Position numbers and translations under genes: made by a program
Shown: piece by piece, positions 48,351 to 61,174 of the stretch
Layout: each line of letters starts with the position of its first letter
How positions within the stretch are numbered: the stretch's first letter is position 1
Assembly: GCF_009755815.1 (NCBI RefSeq)
Contig: NZ_WRPK01000003.1
Coordinates: forward strand, 372,001-436,000
Source of the DNA: Flavisphingomonas formosensis
Lineage (GTDB): Bacteria; Pseudomonadota; Alphaproteobacteria; Sphingomonadales; Sphingomonadaceae
Length of the DNA stretch: 64,000 bases
Reading direction: 5' to 3'
Notes under the pieces: generated by a model
Database searches by the model: none
Told to the model about the DNA's origin: nothing
What the model saw: the letters and a program-made list of their open reading frames with translations, nothing else

Positions 48351-49510
48351 GTCCCCGAAAAATAGTCGGCAAAGTGCGGATGCCAGCCGACCCGGACATC
48401 GTCGGCGAGCATGTTGAAGGTGCCGGGAATGAAGTAGCCCGGCACATTGCGACCATCGAGCGGTGCTTGGTGCGAGACGCAGCGCCGATACACGGTGCGG
48501 CCGCGCGTCTCCTCATCCTTGTCGGTCAGCAGATCGTCGATCTCACCCCGTATGATCCTGAAATGCGCCTCAAGCGTATCGTGCAGCGCATCGAGGCTCT
48601 CGGCGACAATACGGCCCTCGGCCGCCCACAAGGTCCGATCCGCATCCGAACGCAAGTAATCGCTGACTGCACGCACGACATCCTCGGTCGGCATCTGCAC
48701 CTTCAGTAGTTGCTGGACGAACATCGGAGTCGTCGCAAGCACAGCATCGACCTCGGCAGGGGTTGGACTGCCCGTCGTCGGAACCAGCAAACCGAGCGCA
48801 CCGTGGCGCCGGATGAAATCGCGTACATCCCGCCGGAACGCTTCGGCATCGAGCAGCGGCTTTTTGCCATCGCGCAGAAGCGCCGCGATCCGATTCTTGG
48901 CCATGCCGATCGCATGGGCGCAAAAGTCGTCGAGCGCCTCCTCAAGCACCGCGAAGCGCAGAAGTTCGCGGATCGGCTCGACAGGATCATCGGCGCTGAT
49001 CAACCGGAAGTTCTGGATGATCTGTATGCAGTTAGCTTCGCCCGCTGCCAGAAAATCGCTGATCTTGGGATTGCAGCCCTTGAGCTTGGTCGACGGCGTG
49101 ACTTTCTTCGCGATCGTCGCGAGCAAGGCCTTTGCCTCGGCGTCGCTCGACGCCTCGTGGAGCTGCATTACGATCGGCCCGTCCTTCAACGGGCTTACAT
49201 ATAGACGGAAGGCCGTCATCGCCGGGTTGATTTTGCCATCGATGCACAGGCTCGCCCAATTGGCGAAGCTCTTCCAAAGCTCCACCGAACCGTCGGCAAT
49301 CGGGTTTCCGCTGAGCGCGCTTTTCGACTGCTCGAGCCACAATGTACCATCCGGCCGATGGATGGCGGTATCTTCGATAAACTCGAGCGAAACCTTGCTG
49401 CCCGACCCGGCGCGCAGCAGATGCCGGCACAGGCGAACGTCTTGCAGTCCGTACCCCAGATACTGGCCGGGCGCCGAACTCTTGGCCCTAGTTACAATCG
49501 CCGTCGCCAT
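48347..49510 (-). CDS. Effector of the ABC-3C system: Cap4-like dsDNA nuclease with C-terminal domain
   Basis: About 387 aa. N-terminal restriction-endonuclease fold of the Cap4/DUF4297 type: GYGLQDVRLCRHLL (19-32), E43 and E46/D47 in VSLEFIEDTAI, then LEQSK with K63, giving the E...(D/E/Q)-x-K arrangement. The remainder is helical and ends NVPGYFIPGTFNMLADD...HFADYFSG, the kind of C-terminal domain that ties effectors to the ABC-3C complex. ATG 49510 is chosen; the frame extends to 49639 with unlikely residues. First gene of the operon. Confidence 0.78.
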   Translation of the reverse strand: MATAIVTRAKSSAPGQYLGYGLQDVRLCRHLLRAGSGSKVSLEFIEDTAIHRPDGTLWLEQSKSALSGNPIADGSVELWKSFANWASLCIDGKINPAMTAFRLYVSPLKDGPIVMQLHEASSDAEAKALLATIAKKVTPSTKLKGCNPKISDFLAAGEANCIQIIQNFRLISADDPVEPIRELLRFAVLEEALDDFCAHAIGMAKNRIAALLRDGKKPLLDAEAFRRDVRDFIRRHGALGLLVPTTGSPTPAEVDAVLATTPMFVQQLLKVQMPTEDVVRAVSDYLRSDADRTLWAAEGRIVAESLDALHDTLEAHFRIIRGEIDDLLTDKDEETRGRTVYRRCVSHQAPLDGRNVPGYFIPGTFNMLADDVRVGWHPHFADYFSGT

Positions 49511-49877
49511 GACGCTGTCGCACGCCCCCGTCGTTCGCGCGTGTCCCCACGATGCCGCAACCCGGTCGCGAACCACACGCATCGTTTCGGTAGATGCGTC
49601 AAAAATCAAGCGGAAGATGGAAGAGAGAATTCCTTCCATTTACTCACGGAGCTGATGGCGGAACACGTGAGTAGCTGAATCGATGAACATTTTCTGCCGG
49701 CTATTCGGGCGCGCAGCGGCGTCGTCTAGCGCATCCGCGGAAAACCGTTCTCTCCATACCCAGTAGCTACGGTGCTCTGGCGACGCATGTTGGCGAGCCA
49801 TGCTGGCAAATCGAATTGCGAGGTGTCGAAACGATCTATAGTACAAATTAAATGACATCTTTGAACGGGTTCGTTGC
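49511..49877. promoter_or_regulatory. Divergent control region between nuclease operon and helicase
   Basis: 367 bp without a convincing gene. Towards the helicase, TTGCGA (49816-49821) and TATAGT (49837-49842) with 15-bp spacing, then AT-rich ACAAATTAAATGACAT, could be a promoter. No clear operator palindrome was found. Confidence 0.4.
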
Positions 49878-52472
49878 ATGGCCTTTAAGAAGAATACACC
49901 GACACTCAGCGCACCGGATTCTCCTGCCAAGCTTTTCCAGACTCTAACCCGGCGCAAGCTGCCGGATGTCATGACCCATCAGCGCGACATGCTCAGCGCC
50001 TATGGCGAGCAGATGGTCGATGAGGCGGATGTCGCTCTTCAACTTCCCACCGGCAGCGGGAAAACGCTGGTCGGCCTGCTGATCGCGGAATGGCGTCGGC
50101 GCAAGTTCAAGGAACGCGTCGTCTATCTTTGCCCAACACGGCAGCTCGTCAACCAGACCGTTGACCAAGCCCAGAACCGCTACGGTATAGATGCGGTCGG
50201 CTTCACCGGCTCCAAGCATAACTATCCTGCCGCGGCGAAGTCCGATTATACGACCGGTAGCAAGATCGCCGTCACGACCTATTCCAGCCTTTTCAACGTC
50301 GGTCCGTTTTTCACCAATCCCGACGTTGTCATCATCGACGATGCGCATGCCGCTGAAAATTACATCGCCAAGATGTGGTCGCTGGAAATCCGCGCCGGCG
50401 AGGAGGATCATGCCCCGCTCCATGCCGCAGTCAGTGGCTTGTTGCGCCCCTATCTCACCAGCCAATCCTATGCGCGCCTGACCGGCGAATGGAAGGATCC
50501 CTCCGACGCGAATTGGGTCGATAAGCTGCCCTCGACGGTGCTTCAGGAAATCGCACCACAGCTCACCGCGATCCTCGATGCCAATTCCGACGCCAGTGAC
50601 GACGTGACCTTCCGCTGGAGACTGCTACGCGATCATCTGACTGCCTGCCATGTGTATCTGGCGTCCCGAGAAATCCTCATCCGGCCACTGATTCCACCTG
50701 TCTGGACTCACAGATCCTTCGCCAGCGCGAAGCAGCGCATCTACATGTCGGCGACGCTCGGCGCCGGTGGCGATCTTGAACGGCTGACCGGGACTGCATC
50801 GATCGCGCGCCTGCCTGCCCCCGAAGGCTTCCGATCGACCGGCGTCGGGCGCCGTTTCTTTATCTTTCCCGGCCTCTCGCTCGAGCCGGCCGAGGGCGAA
50901 AAGCTACGCCTGCGGATGCAGAAGCTCGCCGGCCGCTCCGTCGTTCTGACGGCCAACGAGCAGGCTGCCGCGGCCATTCGAGTGCAGGTCGAGGAGTTGG
51001 ATGGCTTCGAAATTTTCAATGCCGCCGACATCGAAGATTCGAAGGATGCCTTCATCCATGCTGATAAGGCCGCCGCGATTATGGCCGGCCGCTTCGACGG
51101 CATCGACTTCCCCAACGACGAATGCCGTCTGTTGTGTCTCGATGGCTTGCCCAAAGCGACTAACGCGCAAGAGCGCTTCCTGATGACCAAGATGAGTGCC
51201 AGTGCGCTCTTCAACGAGCGTCTCCAGACGCGCGTGCTGCAGGCTGCAGGGCGCTGTACGCGGGCGCTGCAGGATCGCTCTGCGGTCTTCGTGACCGGCC
51301 ATGAGTTGCTGGAATATCTCGCCGACGACCGTAATTGGGCGCACTTTCACCCCGAGCTTCAGGCCGAGCTCGCCTTCGGTGTCGAGCAGTCGCGTGGCGT
51401 AGAATCCGGTGAACTCATCGCTAACTTTAAAAGCTTCCTCGCCAATAAAGATGATTGGGCGGAGGCAAATACCGCAATTCTCGACGATGCCGAAAACTAT
51501 ACGCAGACGCCGTATCCGGCGATGGACCTTCTTGAGAAGGTGGTCGCTCGGGAAATCCGGTACCAGAAGGCTCTTTGGATGGGCGACGCCGACACGGCCC
51601 TGGTAGAGGCGCGCGCGATCACGGCCGAGCTGACCGCGCCGGAGCTGCGCGGCTATCGCGCTCTGTGGCACTATCTCGCCGGTGCCGCCGCCTGGTCGAT
51701 GTCGAAAGCGCCCAACGACGCGCACCAGAAAGCCGCGCGCGAGCAATTCGTGGAGGCGATGAAAGCGGCCCCAAATGTTGGCTGGCTATCTCGGCTCGCC
51801 AAGGCAGAGTCGGCTGCGGAAGCAGCGGAATCCGATATCGTCGATCAGGACGCCATTGCTCAGGTCGAGCGCCTCGAAGCGGTCCTGCTCGGGATGGGAA
51901 CCGCAAACGATCGCGCATTCGAGAAGAAGGCCAAGCGCATTTTGAAGAACCTTGCCGTGCCTGCGACTTTCGAGGAGGGGCAGCGCGAACTAGGCGAGCT
52001 TCTCGGTTTCGCGGTTGGGAACGGGGAAACCGACGCAGCCCCCGATCCGTGGTGGTTGGGTGAAACCAAGGGCATCGTGTTCGAAGATCATGCTGCCGGC
52101 AGTGCAACGACCATTTTCGGTGCCGAGAAGGCCAAACAGGCGGCGATGCATCCTGACTGGGTCAGGGACAATGTACCTGGTGCCGACGAACTTGCTATAA
52201 CGGCGATACTCGTCACGCCCTGCACCAAGGCCGGCATTGGTGCTAAGCCAGCGCTGAAAAAGGTTCTCTACTGGCCCCTGGATGACTTTCAGGCACGGGC
52301 AAAAGACGCCTTGAACTTGGTCAGGGAGCTAAAGGCGAAACTTCCCCCGCATAGCGACCTGTTTTGGAAGGATGAGGCCAAAGAACGGCTTCATAAGGCC
52401 GGTCTGACTCAAGTGACCATCATCGGCCGGCTCAAGACCGCCTCTGACGCGATGCAGTTCGCAAGCAAGTAG
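49878..52472 (+). CDS. SF2 DEAD/DEAH-like helicase, putative defence-associated
   Basis: 864-aa superfamily 2 helicase. Motif I PTGSGKT (57-63), Ia YLCPTRQLV, motif II DDAH (154-157), motif III YMSATLG (near 288-294), motif VI QAAGRCTR (455-462), in the XPD/DinG-like style but with no Fe-S Cys cluster visible. The C-terminal ~350 residues (after about 510) are not recognised; they contain helical repeats. Divergent from the ABC-3C operon and flanked by no housekeeping gene, so it may be a fourth component or a separate defence gene. Confidence 0.82.
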   Translation: MAFKKNTPTLSAPDSPAKLFQTLTRRKLPDVMTHQRDMLSAYGEQMVDEADVALQLPTGSGKTLVGLLIAEWRRRKFKERVVYLCPTRQLVNQTVDQAQNRYGIDAVGFTGSKHNYPAAAKSDYTTGSKIAVTTYSSLFNVGPFFTNPDVVIIDDAHAAENYIAKMWSLEIRAGEEDHAPLHAAVSGLLRPYLTSQSYARLTGEWKDPSDANWVDKLPSTVLQEIAPQLTAILDANSDASDDVTFRWRLLRDHLTACHVYLASREILIRPLIPPVWTHRSFASAKQRIYMSATLGAGGDLERLTGTASIARLPAPEGFRSTGVGRRFFIFPGLSLEPAEGEKLRLRMQKLAGRSVVLTANEQAAAAIRVQVEELDGFEIFNAADIEDSKDAFIHADKAAAIMAGRFDGIDFPNDECRLLCLDGLPKATNAQERFLMTKMSASALFNERLQTRVLQAAGRCTRALQDRSAVFVTGHELLEYLADDRNWAHFHPELQAELAFGVEQSRGVESGELIANFKSFLANKDDWAEANTAILDDAENYTQTPYPAMDLLEKVVAREIRYQKALWMGDADTALVEARAITAELTAPELRGYRALWHYLAGAAAWSMSKAPNDAHQKAAREQFVEAMKAAPNVGWLSRLAKAESAAEAAESDIVDQDAIAQVERLEAVLLGMGTANDRAFEKKAKRILKNLAVPATFEEGQRELGELLGFAVGNGETDAAPDPWWLGETKGIVFEDHAAGSATTIFGAEKAKQAAMHPDWVRDNVPGADELAITAILVTPCTKAGIGAKPALKKVLYWPLDDFQARAKDALNLVRELKAKLPPHSDLFWKDEAKERLHKAGLTQVTIIGRLKTASDAMQFASK

Positions 52473-52777
52473 ATTCTGACGTTTAGCGCGGAAGGGGCGC
52501 CGATCGCAGCCTCGCCAATAGGCACCGCCAACCCGCTAGTGGCTTGCTGATCGCTTCAATGTGCAGATCCGCAGCGTCCGCTTTCACACAGAAAAGGCTT
52601 AAAGCTGCCAGTCCCCAACCGGCCCAGGTGGCGCCGTAACCAGCGGCGTGAATGAACGGCAGGTTTCAAGGCCAAGCAAGGCATCGTTGAATGTCGCCTT
52701 TGCCGGCGTATTGCGTCATTGGCTATATGGCTTCGGTCATCTTCTGAGAACCCAGGCTTAGCCGTCACTTCGATGAC
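52473..52777. other. Intergenic, no gene seen
   Basis: 305 bp between the helicase and the GNAT gene with lower coding bias. Only short frames (for example minus strand 52556-52768) without a recognisable motif or ribosome-binding site. It marks the right edge of the accessory block; no direct repeat or integrase remnant was identified. Confidence 0.5.
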
Positions 52778-53464
52778 TCAGCCGCGGGTGAGCCTCGTCA
52801 TCAGCACCTCCCGCCGCACGCTGAAGCCGAGGCTCTTGTAGAGCGCGATCGCTCCGCTATTGCTCGCATAGGCGTGGAGAAACGGCATTTCGCCCCGATC
52901 CAGGATACGCTGGGACACCAGCCGCATCAGGGCGCCCGCATAGCCGCGGCCGCGATGGTCCGGATGCGTGCAGACGCCGCTGACTTCGGTGAAGCCGTCG
53001 GGTTTCATGCGCTCGCCGGCCATCGCCACCAACCGCCCCTCCGCTCTCACGCCCAAGAAGTCGCCCAGCCGATGTGTGAGGGCGAAGAAGGGCCCGGGCT
53101 GGGTGAGCGTAGCGAGCGCCAGCATGTCCGGCCCATCTGCGTCGCCGAGGGCGACGATTTCGAAATCGGCCGGCCGTCCGGGCGCGAGGCTCTGGGCCGT
53201 CATCTGGACGCCGGCGTCCTGCGACACGATCGCCACGCCGGGCGCATCGGTCGGCGGATCGGCCTCCAGCAATGCCACGTCACCCTGTTCGGCCACGAGC
53301 GCGCCGAGGCTGGCAAGGCTCTCGTCCGACCGGTCCATGACCGCCGCGAAGACCCCATAGTCCGGATGATATCTGCGGGCTGCGCCCTGCACGAGCGCGA
53401 AGGGGGAATGGCGTCCCTGGAGGGCGGAGAGGACCGGCAGGTCGAGAGGATGAGCAGGGGTCAT
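52778..53464 (-). CDS. GNAT-family N-acetyltransferase (FR47-like)
   Basis: About 228 aa. A divergent N-terminal half, then a clear GNAT core: VSGVCTHPDHRGRGYAGALMRLVSQRIL (acetyl-CoA loop R/Q-G-x-G replaced by RGRGYAG) and FLHAYASNSGAIALYKSLGFSVRRE. Substrate unknown. ATG 53464 (MTPAHPLDLP) preferred to ATG 53482. Confidence 0.88.
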   Translation of the reverse strand: MTPAHPLDLPVLSALQGRHSPFALVQGAARRYHPDYGVFAAVMDRSDESLASLGALVAEQGDVALLEADPPTDAPGVAIVSQDAGVQMTAQSLAPGRPADFEIVALGDADGPDMLALATLTQPGPFFALTHRLGDFLGVRAEGRLVAMAGERMKPDGFTEVSGVCTHPDHRGRGYAGALMRLVSQRILDRGEMPFLHAYASNSGAIALYKSLGFSVRREVLMTRLTRG

Positions 53465-53519
53465 GCACGGCTCATAGGGCATCGCGCGGGGAAGGGGGAT
53501 GCGCCGCAGCCGCCACCTT

Positions 53520-53555
53520 AAAAAAAGCCCCCTCCCGTGTGACGGGAGAGGGCTT
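53520..53555 (-). terminator. Rho-independent terminator of the TonB receptor gene
   Basis: On the minus strand AAGCCCTCTCCCGT pairs with ACGGGAGGGGGCTT around a short loop and is followed by a run of T (A-run 53520-53526 on the plus strand). Located just after the receptor stop. Confidence 0.9.
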
Positions 53556-53575
53556 GGATTGCCGCGGACGGCTGC

Positions 53576-55918
<2,343 letters not shown>

Positions 55919-56225
55919 GCCAATCTCCCTCCACTGCCGGCGATCCCCGCGGCGCCGGTCGCGTTGAACCGTTGAGAGGAAGAACTGCCCTGTTGCCCGA
56001 GAGCCAGGCATATGCCGGCCCCAGGCGCTCATGCACCCCGTCCCCTTTCGCGCGGCTGTTGCCGTCTGGACATGGCAAAGCACAGCCGATGCCGGACAGT
56101 CAACATCGGCTAACGCGATTCGTAGCGAGGTGTGTCAGAAACGCACGTTTAAGGCAGGGTTCCGGCCAAAATCTTCTGATTTGCGGTGCTGCGCTGCCGC
56201 ATAATGACCGAATCCCAAATTCCGG

Positions 56226-57122
56226 CTAATCCGGCAGGTGCGGCGCGGCGACTTCGATGACGCCCGCGGCGATCTTCGCGGCTGCGGGCGTATGGGCCAG
56301 CACTTCGCCGTCGATCGAGATGGGCAGGGGCGGCTCGGTCTCGATGCGCAGGGCCTTGCCGCGGAATTCGCGGGTCGTGCGCTTGCGCAGGCGCAGCTTC
56401 ATCAGGCTGGCGGTCCAGCTCCACAGCAGCCGGTGGCGGGCGTTGCCGATCACGGCCTGGACGACGATTTCCCCGGAATCGACCTCGGCCTCGTCGACCA
56501 GTTCGGTGCCGCCATGATAGCCGCCATTGGCGATGCGCACCTCGACCGCGTCGATCATGTGGCGCTGCCTGCCGTCGTCGACGATCAGCCGGAACGGGCG
56601 GAAGCGCGTGAACTTCCACGCTGCCCAGGAGAGGTAGCCGGCGCGGCCGAGGACGCGCTTGAGGCCGTCGGGCACGGTTTCGGCGATCAGCGGCGCGATG
56701 CCGATCGAGGCGCAGTTCACATAATAATCGTCGTCGATCATGCCGAGATCGATGCGTCGGCGCTGGCCCTTGGCGATCACTTCCACGGCTCCGGGCAGGT
56801 CGAGCGGGATGGCCAGCGATCGTGCGAAGCTGTTCGCGGTGCCGAGCGGCAGCAGCGCGAATACCGTGTCGTGGCCGACGAAATGGTCGACCACTCCGGA
56901 GAGCGACCCGTCGCCGCCGCCGACGATCACCATCGGCACGCCCGACGCGATCGCGGTCTTCACCGTCTCGCCCATCCGGTCGGGCTTGCGGACCGCATGT
57001 GCTTCGCTGAGCGTGACGCCGGCCTTGCTCAGCAGCTGGCAGGCATGGCGGAACAGTTTCCGGCCCTTGCGGGACTTCGCGTTCACGATCAGGGCGGCGC
57101 GGGTTGGCAGGGGCTGGCTCAT
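56226..57122 (-). CDS. Diacylglycerol/lipid kinase family protein
   Basis: 298-aa YegS/DgkB-like lipid kinase. Nucleotide-binding VIVGGGDGSLSGVVDHF, LLPLGTANSFARSL and a C-terminal ISIDGEVLAHTP segment. Phosphorylates a diacylglycerol- or sphingoid-like lipid; sphingomonads make sphingolipids, so either is possible. ATG 57122 (MSQPLPTRAALIVNAKSRKG) chosen by family start. Confidence 0.9.
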   Translation of the reverse strand: MSQPLPTRAALIVNAKSRKGRKLFRHACQLLSKAGVTLSEAHAVRKPDRMGETVKTAIASGVPMVIVGGGDGSLSGVVDHFVGHDTVFALLPLGTANSFARSLAIPLDLPGAVEVIAKGQRRRIDLGMIDDDYYVNCASIGIAPLIAETVPDGLKRVLGRAGYLSWAAWKFTRFRPFRLIVDDGRQRHMIDAVEVRIANGGYHGGTELVDEAEVDSGEIVVQAVIGNARHRLLWSWTASLMKLRLRKRTTREFRGKALRIETEPPLPISIDGEVLAHTPAAAKIAAGVIEVAAPHLPD

Positions 57123-57195
57123 CACAGAGCCGTAACGGTCGAAACGCCATTCGGATGCATCGGCCGCGCGGGGACAAGGCGCCGCGGCGCCTCCC

Positions 57196-57714
57196 TCACA
57201 CGTCTTCCAACTCTCCGCCGTCGCGCAGCAGCCGTGCATTGGTTCGCAGGCGCGACAGGAAGCTTCGCAGCTGGGCCTGCTCCTCGGCGCTGAAGCCGGC
57301 GAGCAGCATCGTCTCGCGGGCCAGCGCGACGCGCACCAGCCGGTCGTGCAGCGTGTCGCCCGCCGCGGTCAGCCGCAGGGCCCGCCCGCGCGGATCGCCG
57401 GCGCCGCGGCCGACCGCGACCAGCTTGCGCAGCTCGAGCTGGCGCAGCGACCGGCTGACCGCCGCCTTGTCGAGTTCGGAGGCGTCGCAGATCTGGTTCG
57501 CGGTGATGCCCGGGTGGACGCGCAGATAGGCCATCAGCCGCCATTCGTTCAGGCCGATGCCGAACTGGCCGAGATAGGCGCGCGAGGCGCTGCGCGCGAT
57601 GCGGTTGGCGATCGCGATCAGCGTGAACGGCACGAACGCGTCGAAATCCAGCTTCGGCGCATCCAGCGCGGGCAGGTCGAGCGGAGGAAGCGCACCGGGA
57701 CGGTCGAAGGGCAT
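57196..57714 (-). CDS. MarR-family transcriptional regulator
   Basis: 172-aa winged-helix regulator. The core is [49 protein letters not shown] with wing [14 protein letters not shown]. Divergent from the adhC-fghA formaldehyde genes with 106 bp between; an inverted repeat in that spacer is a likely operator. Signal unknown. Confidence 0.92.
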   Translation of the reverse strand: MPFDRPGALPPLDLPALDAPKLDFDAFVPFTLIAIANRIARSASRAYLGQFGIGLNEWRLMAYLRVHPGITANQICDASELDKAAVSRSLRQLELRKLVAVGRGAGDPRGRALRLTAAGDTLHDRLVRVALARETMLLAGFSAEEQAQLRSFLSRLRTNARLLRDGGELEDV

Positions 57715-57737
57715 GGCGGCACTGTTTCCCGACTCAG

Positions 57738-57749
57738 TTGACTTGTCAA
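57738..57749. promoter_or_regulatory. TTGAC-TT-GTCAA inverted repeat, candidate MarR operator
   Basis: Perfect 5-bp half-sites around TT, 23 bp upstream of the MarR start and 71 bp upstream of adhC. Symmetry and place suit MarR binding; TTGACT could also double as a -35 element. Confidence 0.55.
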
Positions 57750-57820
57750 ATATGGAACGGATAGGTCAGGCGGCGCCCCGCACCTGGGGTGAAGCAAAAG
57801 TCCATCTCGGAGACGCCCCG

Positions 57821-58933
<1,113 letters not shown>

Positions 58934-59042
58934 ACGATCGAAGTCCTTTGCCTCTCCCCGCCGATCGCCATTTCCATCCTGCTCTATCGCTTCGTGTTCA
59001 GATAGAACCGGCGGCGCGTTTCCGCCGCCGGCGGAGACGCGC

Positions 59043-59891
59043 ATGACCATCGAGACGCTTTCCACCAATCGCAGCTTCGGCGGCATCCAGGGTGTCTACA
59101 AGCATGCCTCCGCGGCCACCGGGACGGACATGACCTTTTCCGTCTTCGTGCCGCCGGAGGCCGAAGCCGGAAAGACAATGCCGGTCGTCTGGTATCTGTC
59201 GGGCCTGACCTGCACACATGCCAATGTGACGGAGAAAGGCGAGTTCCGTCGCGCCTGTGCGGAACTCGGCCTCATCTTCGTTGCGCCCGACACCTCACCG
59301 CGCGGCGAGGGCGTGCCGGATGATCCCAATGGCGCCTATGATTTCGGGCTCGGCGCCGGCTTCTACGTCGATGCGACCGAGGAGCCTTATGCGGCCAATT
59401 ACCGGATGTATTCCTATATAGTCGAGGAATTGCCCGATCTGATCGCAGCCCATTTCCCTGTCGATATGAGCGCTCAGGCTATCACCGGCCATTCCATGGG
59501 CGGGCATGGCGCGCTGACAATCGCGCTCAAAAATCCGGCCCGTTTCCGATCGGTATCGGCCTTCGCGCCAATCGCTTCCCCGCTACGCTGCCCTTGGGGG
59601 GAGAAGGCGCTGACCGGCTATGTCGGTCCGGACCGAACGGCCTGGCGCGCCTATGACGCCACGGCGTTGATCGAAGATGGCGCGCGCGTGCCGGACATCC
59701 TCGTTGATCAGGGCGATGCCGACACGTTCCTCACAGGACAGCTCAAGCCAGAATTGCTGGCTGAGGCTGCCGAGAAAGCGGGAATTCCGCTGACCCTTCG
59801 GTTGCAGCCGGGTTACGATCACAGCTATTATTTTATCTCGACCTTCATGGACGATCATCTGCGCTGGCACGCGAAGCGCCTGAAAGGCTGA
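59043..59891 (+). CDS. fghA: S-formylglutathione hydrolase
   Basis: 282-aa esterase-D-type alpha/beta hydrolase releasing formate and glutathione, the step after AdhC. Nucleophile Ser in TGHSMGGHGAL, Asp in LVDQGDADTF, His in PGYDHSYYFI. Opens TIETLSTNRSFGGIQGVYKHAS as usual. Confidence 0.96.
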   Translation: MTIETLSTNRSFGGIQGVYKHASAATGTDMTFSVFVPPEAEAGKTMPVVWYLSGLTCTHANVTEKGEFRRACAELGLIFVAPDTSPRGEGVPDDPNGAYDFGLGAGFYVDATEEPYAANYRMYSYIVEELPDLIAAHFPVDMSAQAITGHSMGGHGALTIALKNPARFRSVSAFAPIASPLRCPWGEKALTGYVGPDRTAWRAYDATALIEDGARVPDILVDQGDADTFLTGQLKPELLAEAAEKAGIPLTLRLQPGYDHSYYFISTFMDDHLRWHAKRLKG

Positions 59892-59962
59892 TGCCGTCTT
59901 GCCGTGTGGATCGGCAAGTTCCATCATGACGGACGCAAGAAACCGATTTAAAAAGCCCGCAT

Positions 59963-60958
59963 ATGACCACCGCTTCCTATCCCGCCCTCCGCATGCGGCG
60001 CGCGCGCGCTTCCACCTGGAGCCGGGCCCTCCACGCGGAAAACGTGTTGACTCCGGCCGATCTGATCTGGCCGTTGTTCGTCACCGAAGGGCGCGCCGTG
60101 GAGACGCCGATCACCACTCTGCCTGGCGTCTCGCGCTGGTCGGTCGATCTCATCGCCACCAGGGCGAAGGAGGCATATGCGCTCGGCATCCCGTGCCTCG
60201 CGCTTTTTCCGCATACGCCGGTGGACCTTCGCAGCGAAGACGGCGGCGAAGCGCTCAATCCCGACAATCTGATGTGCCGGGCAATCAAGGCGATCAAGGA
60301 CGCCGTGCCGGGCATCGGCGTGCTGACCGACGTGGCGCTGGATCCCTATACGTCGCATGGCCAGGACGGCATCGTCGATGAAGAAGGTTATGTGCTCAAC
60401 GACGAGACGATGGCCGTGCTGGTCGAGCAGGCGCTCGTCCAGGCGCAAGCCGGCGCCGATATCATCGCACCGTCCGACATGATGGACGGGCGTGTGGGCG
60501 CGATCCGGCGTGAGTTGGAGGAAAGCGGCCACCATAACGTCCAGATCATGGCCTACGCCGCCAAATATGCGAGCGCCTTCTATGGGCCGTTCCGCGATGC
60601 GGTGGGGTCGCGCGGCATATTGAAGGGCGACAAGAAGAGTTATCAGCTCGATCCGGCCAATGGCGAAGAGGCGCTGCGCGAAGTCGCGCTCGATCTCGCC
60701 GAGGGAGCGGATAGTGTGATGGTGAAACCGGGCCTGCCCTATCTCGACATTTGCCGTCGGGTGAAGGAGCGTTTCCAGGTTCCCGTCTTCGCCTATCAGG
60801 TGTCGGGCGAATATGCGATGCTCGAAGCTGCGGTGGCAGCCGGTGCCGGCGATCGCGATGCGCTCGTTCTCGAAACACTGATGGCGTTCAAGCGTGCCGG
60901 CTGCTCGGGCGTGCTAACCTATCATGCCGTGCATGCGGCACGCCTCCTCGGCGCCTGA
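59963..60958 (+). CDS. hemB: Delta-aminolevulinic acid dehydratase (porphobilinogen synthase)
   Basis: 331-aa HemB, joining two 5-aminolevulinate to porphobilinogen for haem. Schiff-base lysines in MAYAAKYASAFYGPFRDAVGS and MVKPGLPYLD. The metal site reads DVALDPYTSHGQDGI, with Asp and Ser in place of the Cys ligands of zinc enzymes, so the magnesium/alphaproteobacterial type is expected. Confidence 0.97.
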   Translation: MTTASYPALRMRRARASTWSRALHAENVLTPADLIWPLFVTEGRAVETPITTLPGVSRWSVDLIATRAKEAYALGIPCLALFPHTPVDLRSEDGGEALNPDNLMCRAIKAIKDAVPGIGVLTDVALDPYTSHGQDGIVDEEGYVLNDETMAVLVEQALVQAQAGADIIAPSDMMDGRVGAIRRELEESGHHNVQIMAYAAKYASAFYGPFRDAVGSRGILKGDKKSYQLDPANGEEALREVALDLAEGADSVMVKPGLPYLDICRRVKERFQVPVFAYQVSGEYAMLEAAVAAGAGDRDALVLETLMAFKRAGCSGVLTYHAVHAARLLGA

Positions 60959-61174
60959 ACGGCAATTAAAATCCAGGAAAACGAGGTAGTTGGATAGCGA
61001 TTGGCGCGGTCTTCGACCTGCGCTGAATAGGTGTGCCATTTCCCCCAAACTGAAAACCTATTAACCAAATTGTAGATAAGTTCTCCTAGGCCTTGCCGGG
61101 TAATGAGGTGGGACGAGCGGTATGAGCCGCCGATCATCACCCGTTTATTGTCGGGCAAGCTCGGGTGATCAGGT

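Noticed and set aside
49640-49972. 110-aa minus-strand frame in the helicase/nuclease divergent region
   Set aside because: Runs through the helicase start and promoter area, with no motif or ribosome-binding site.
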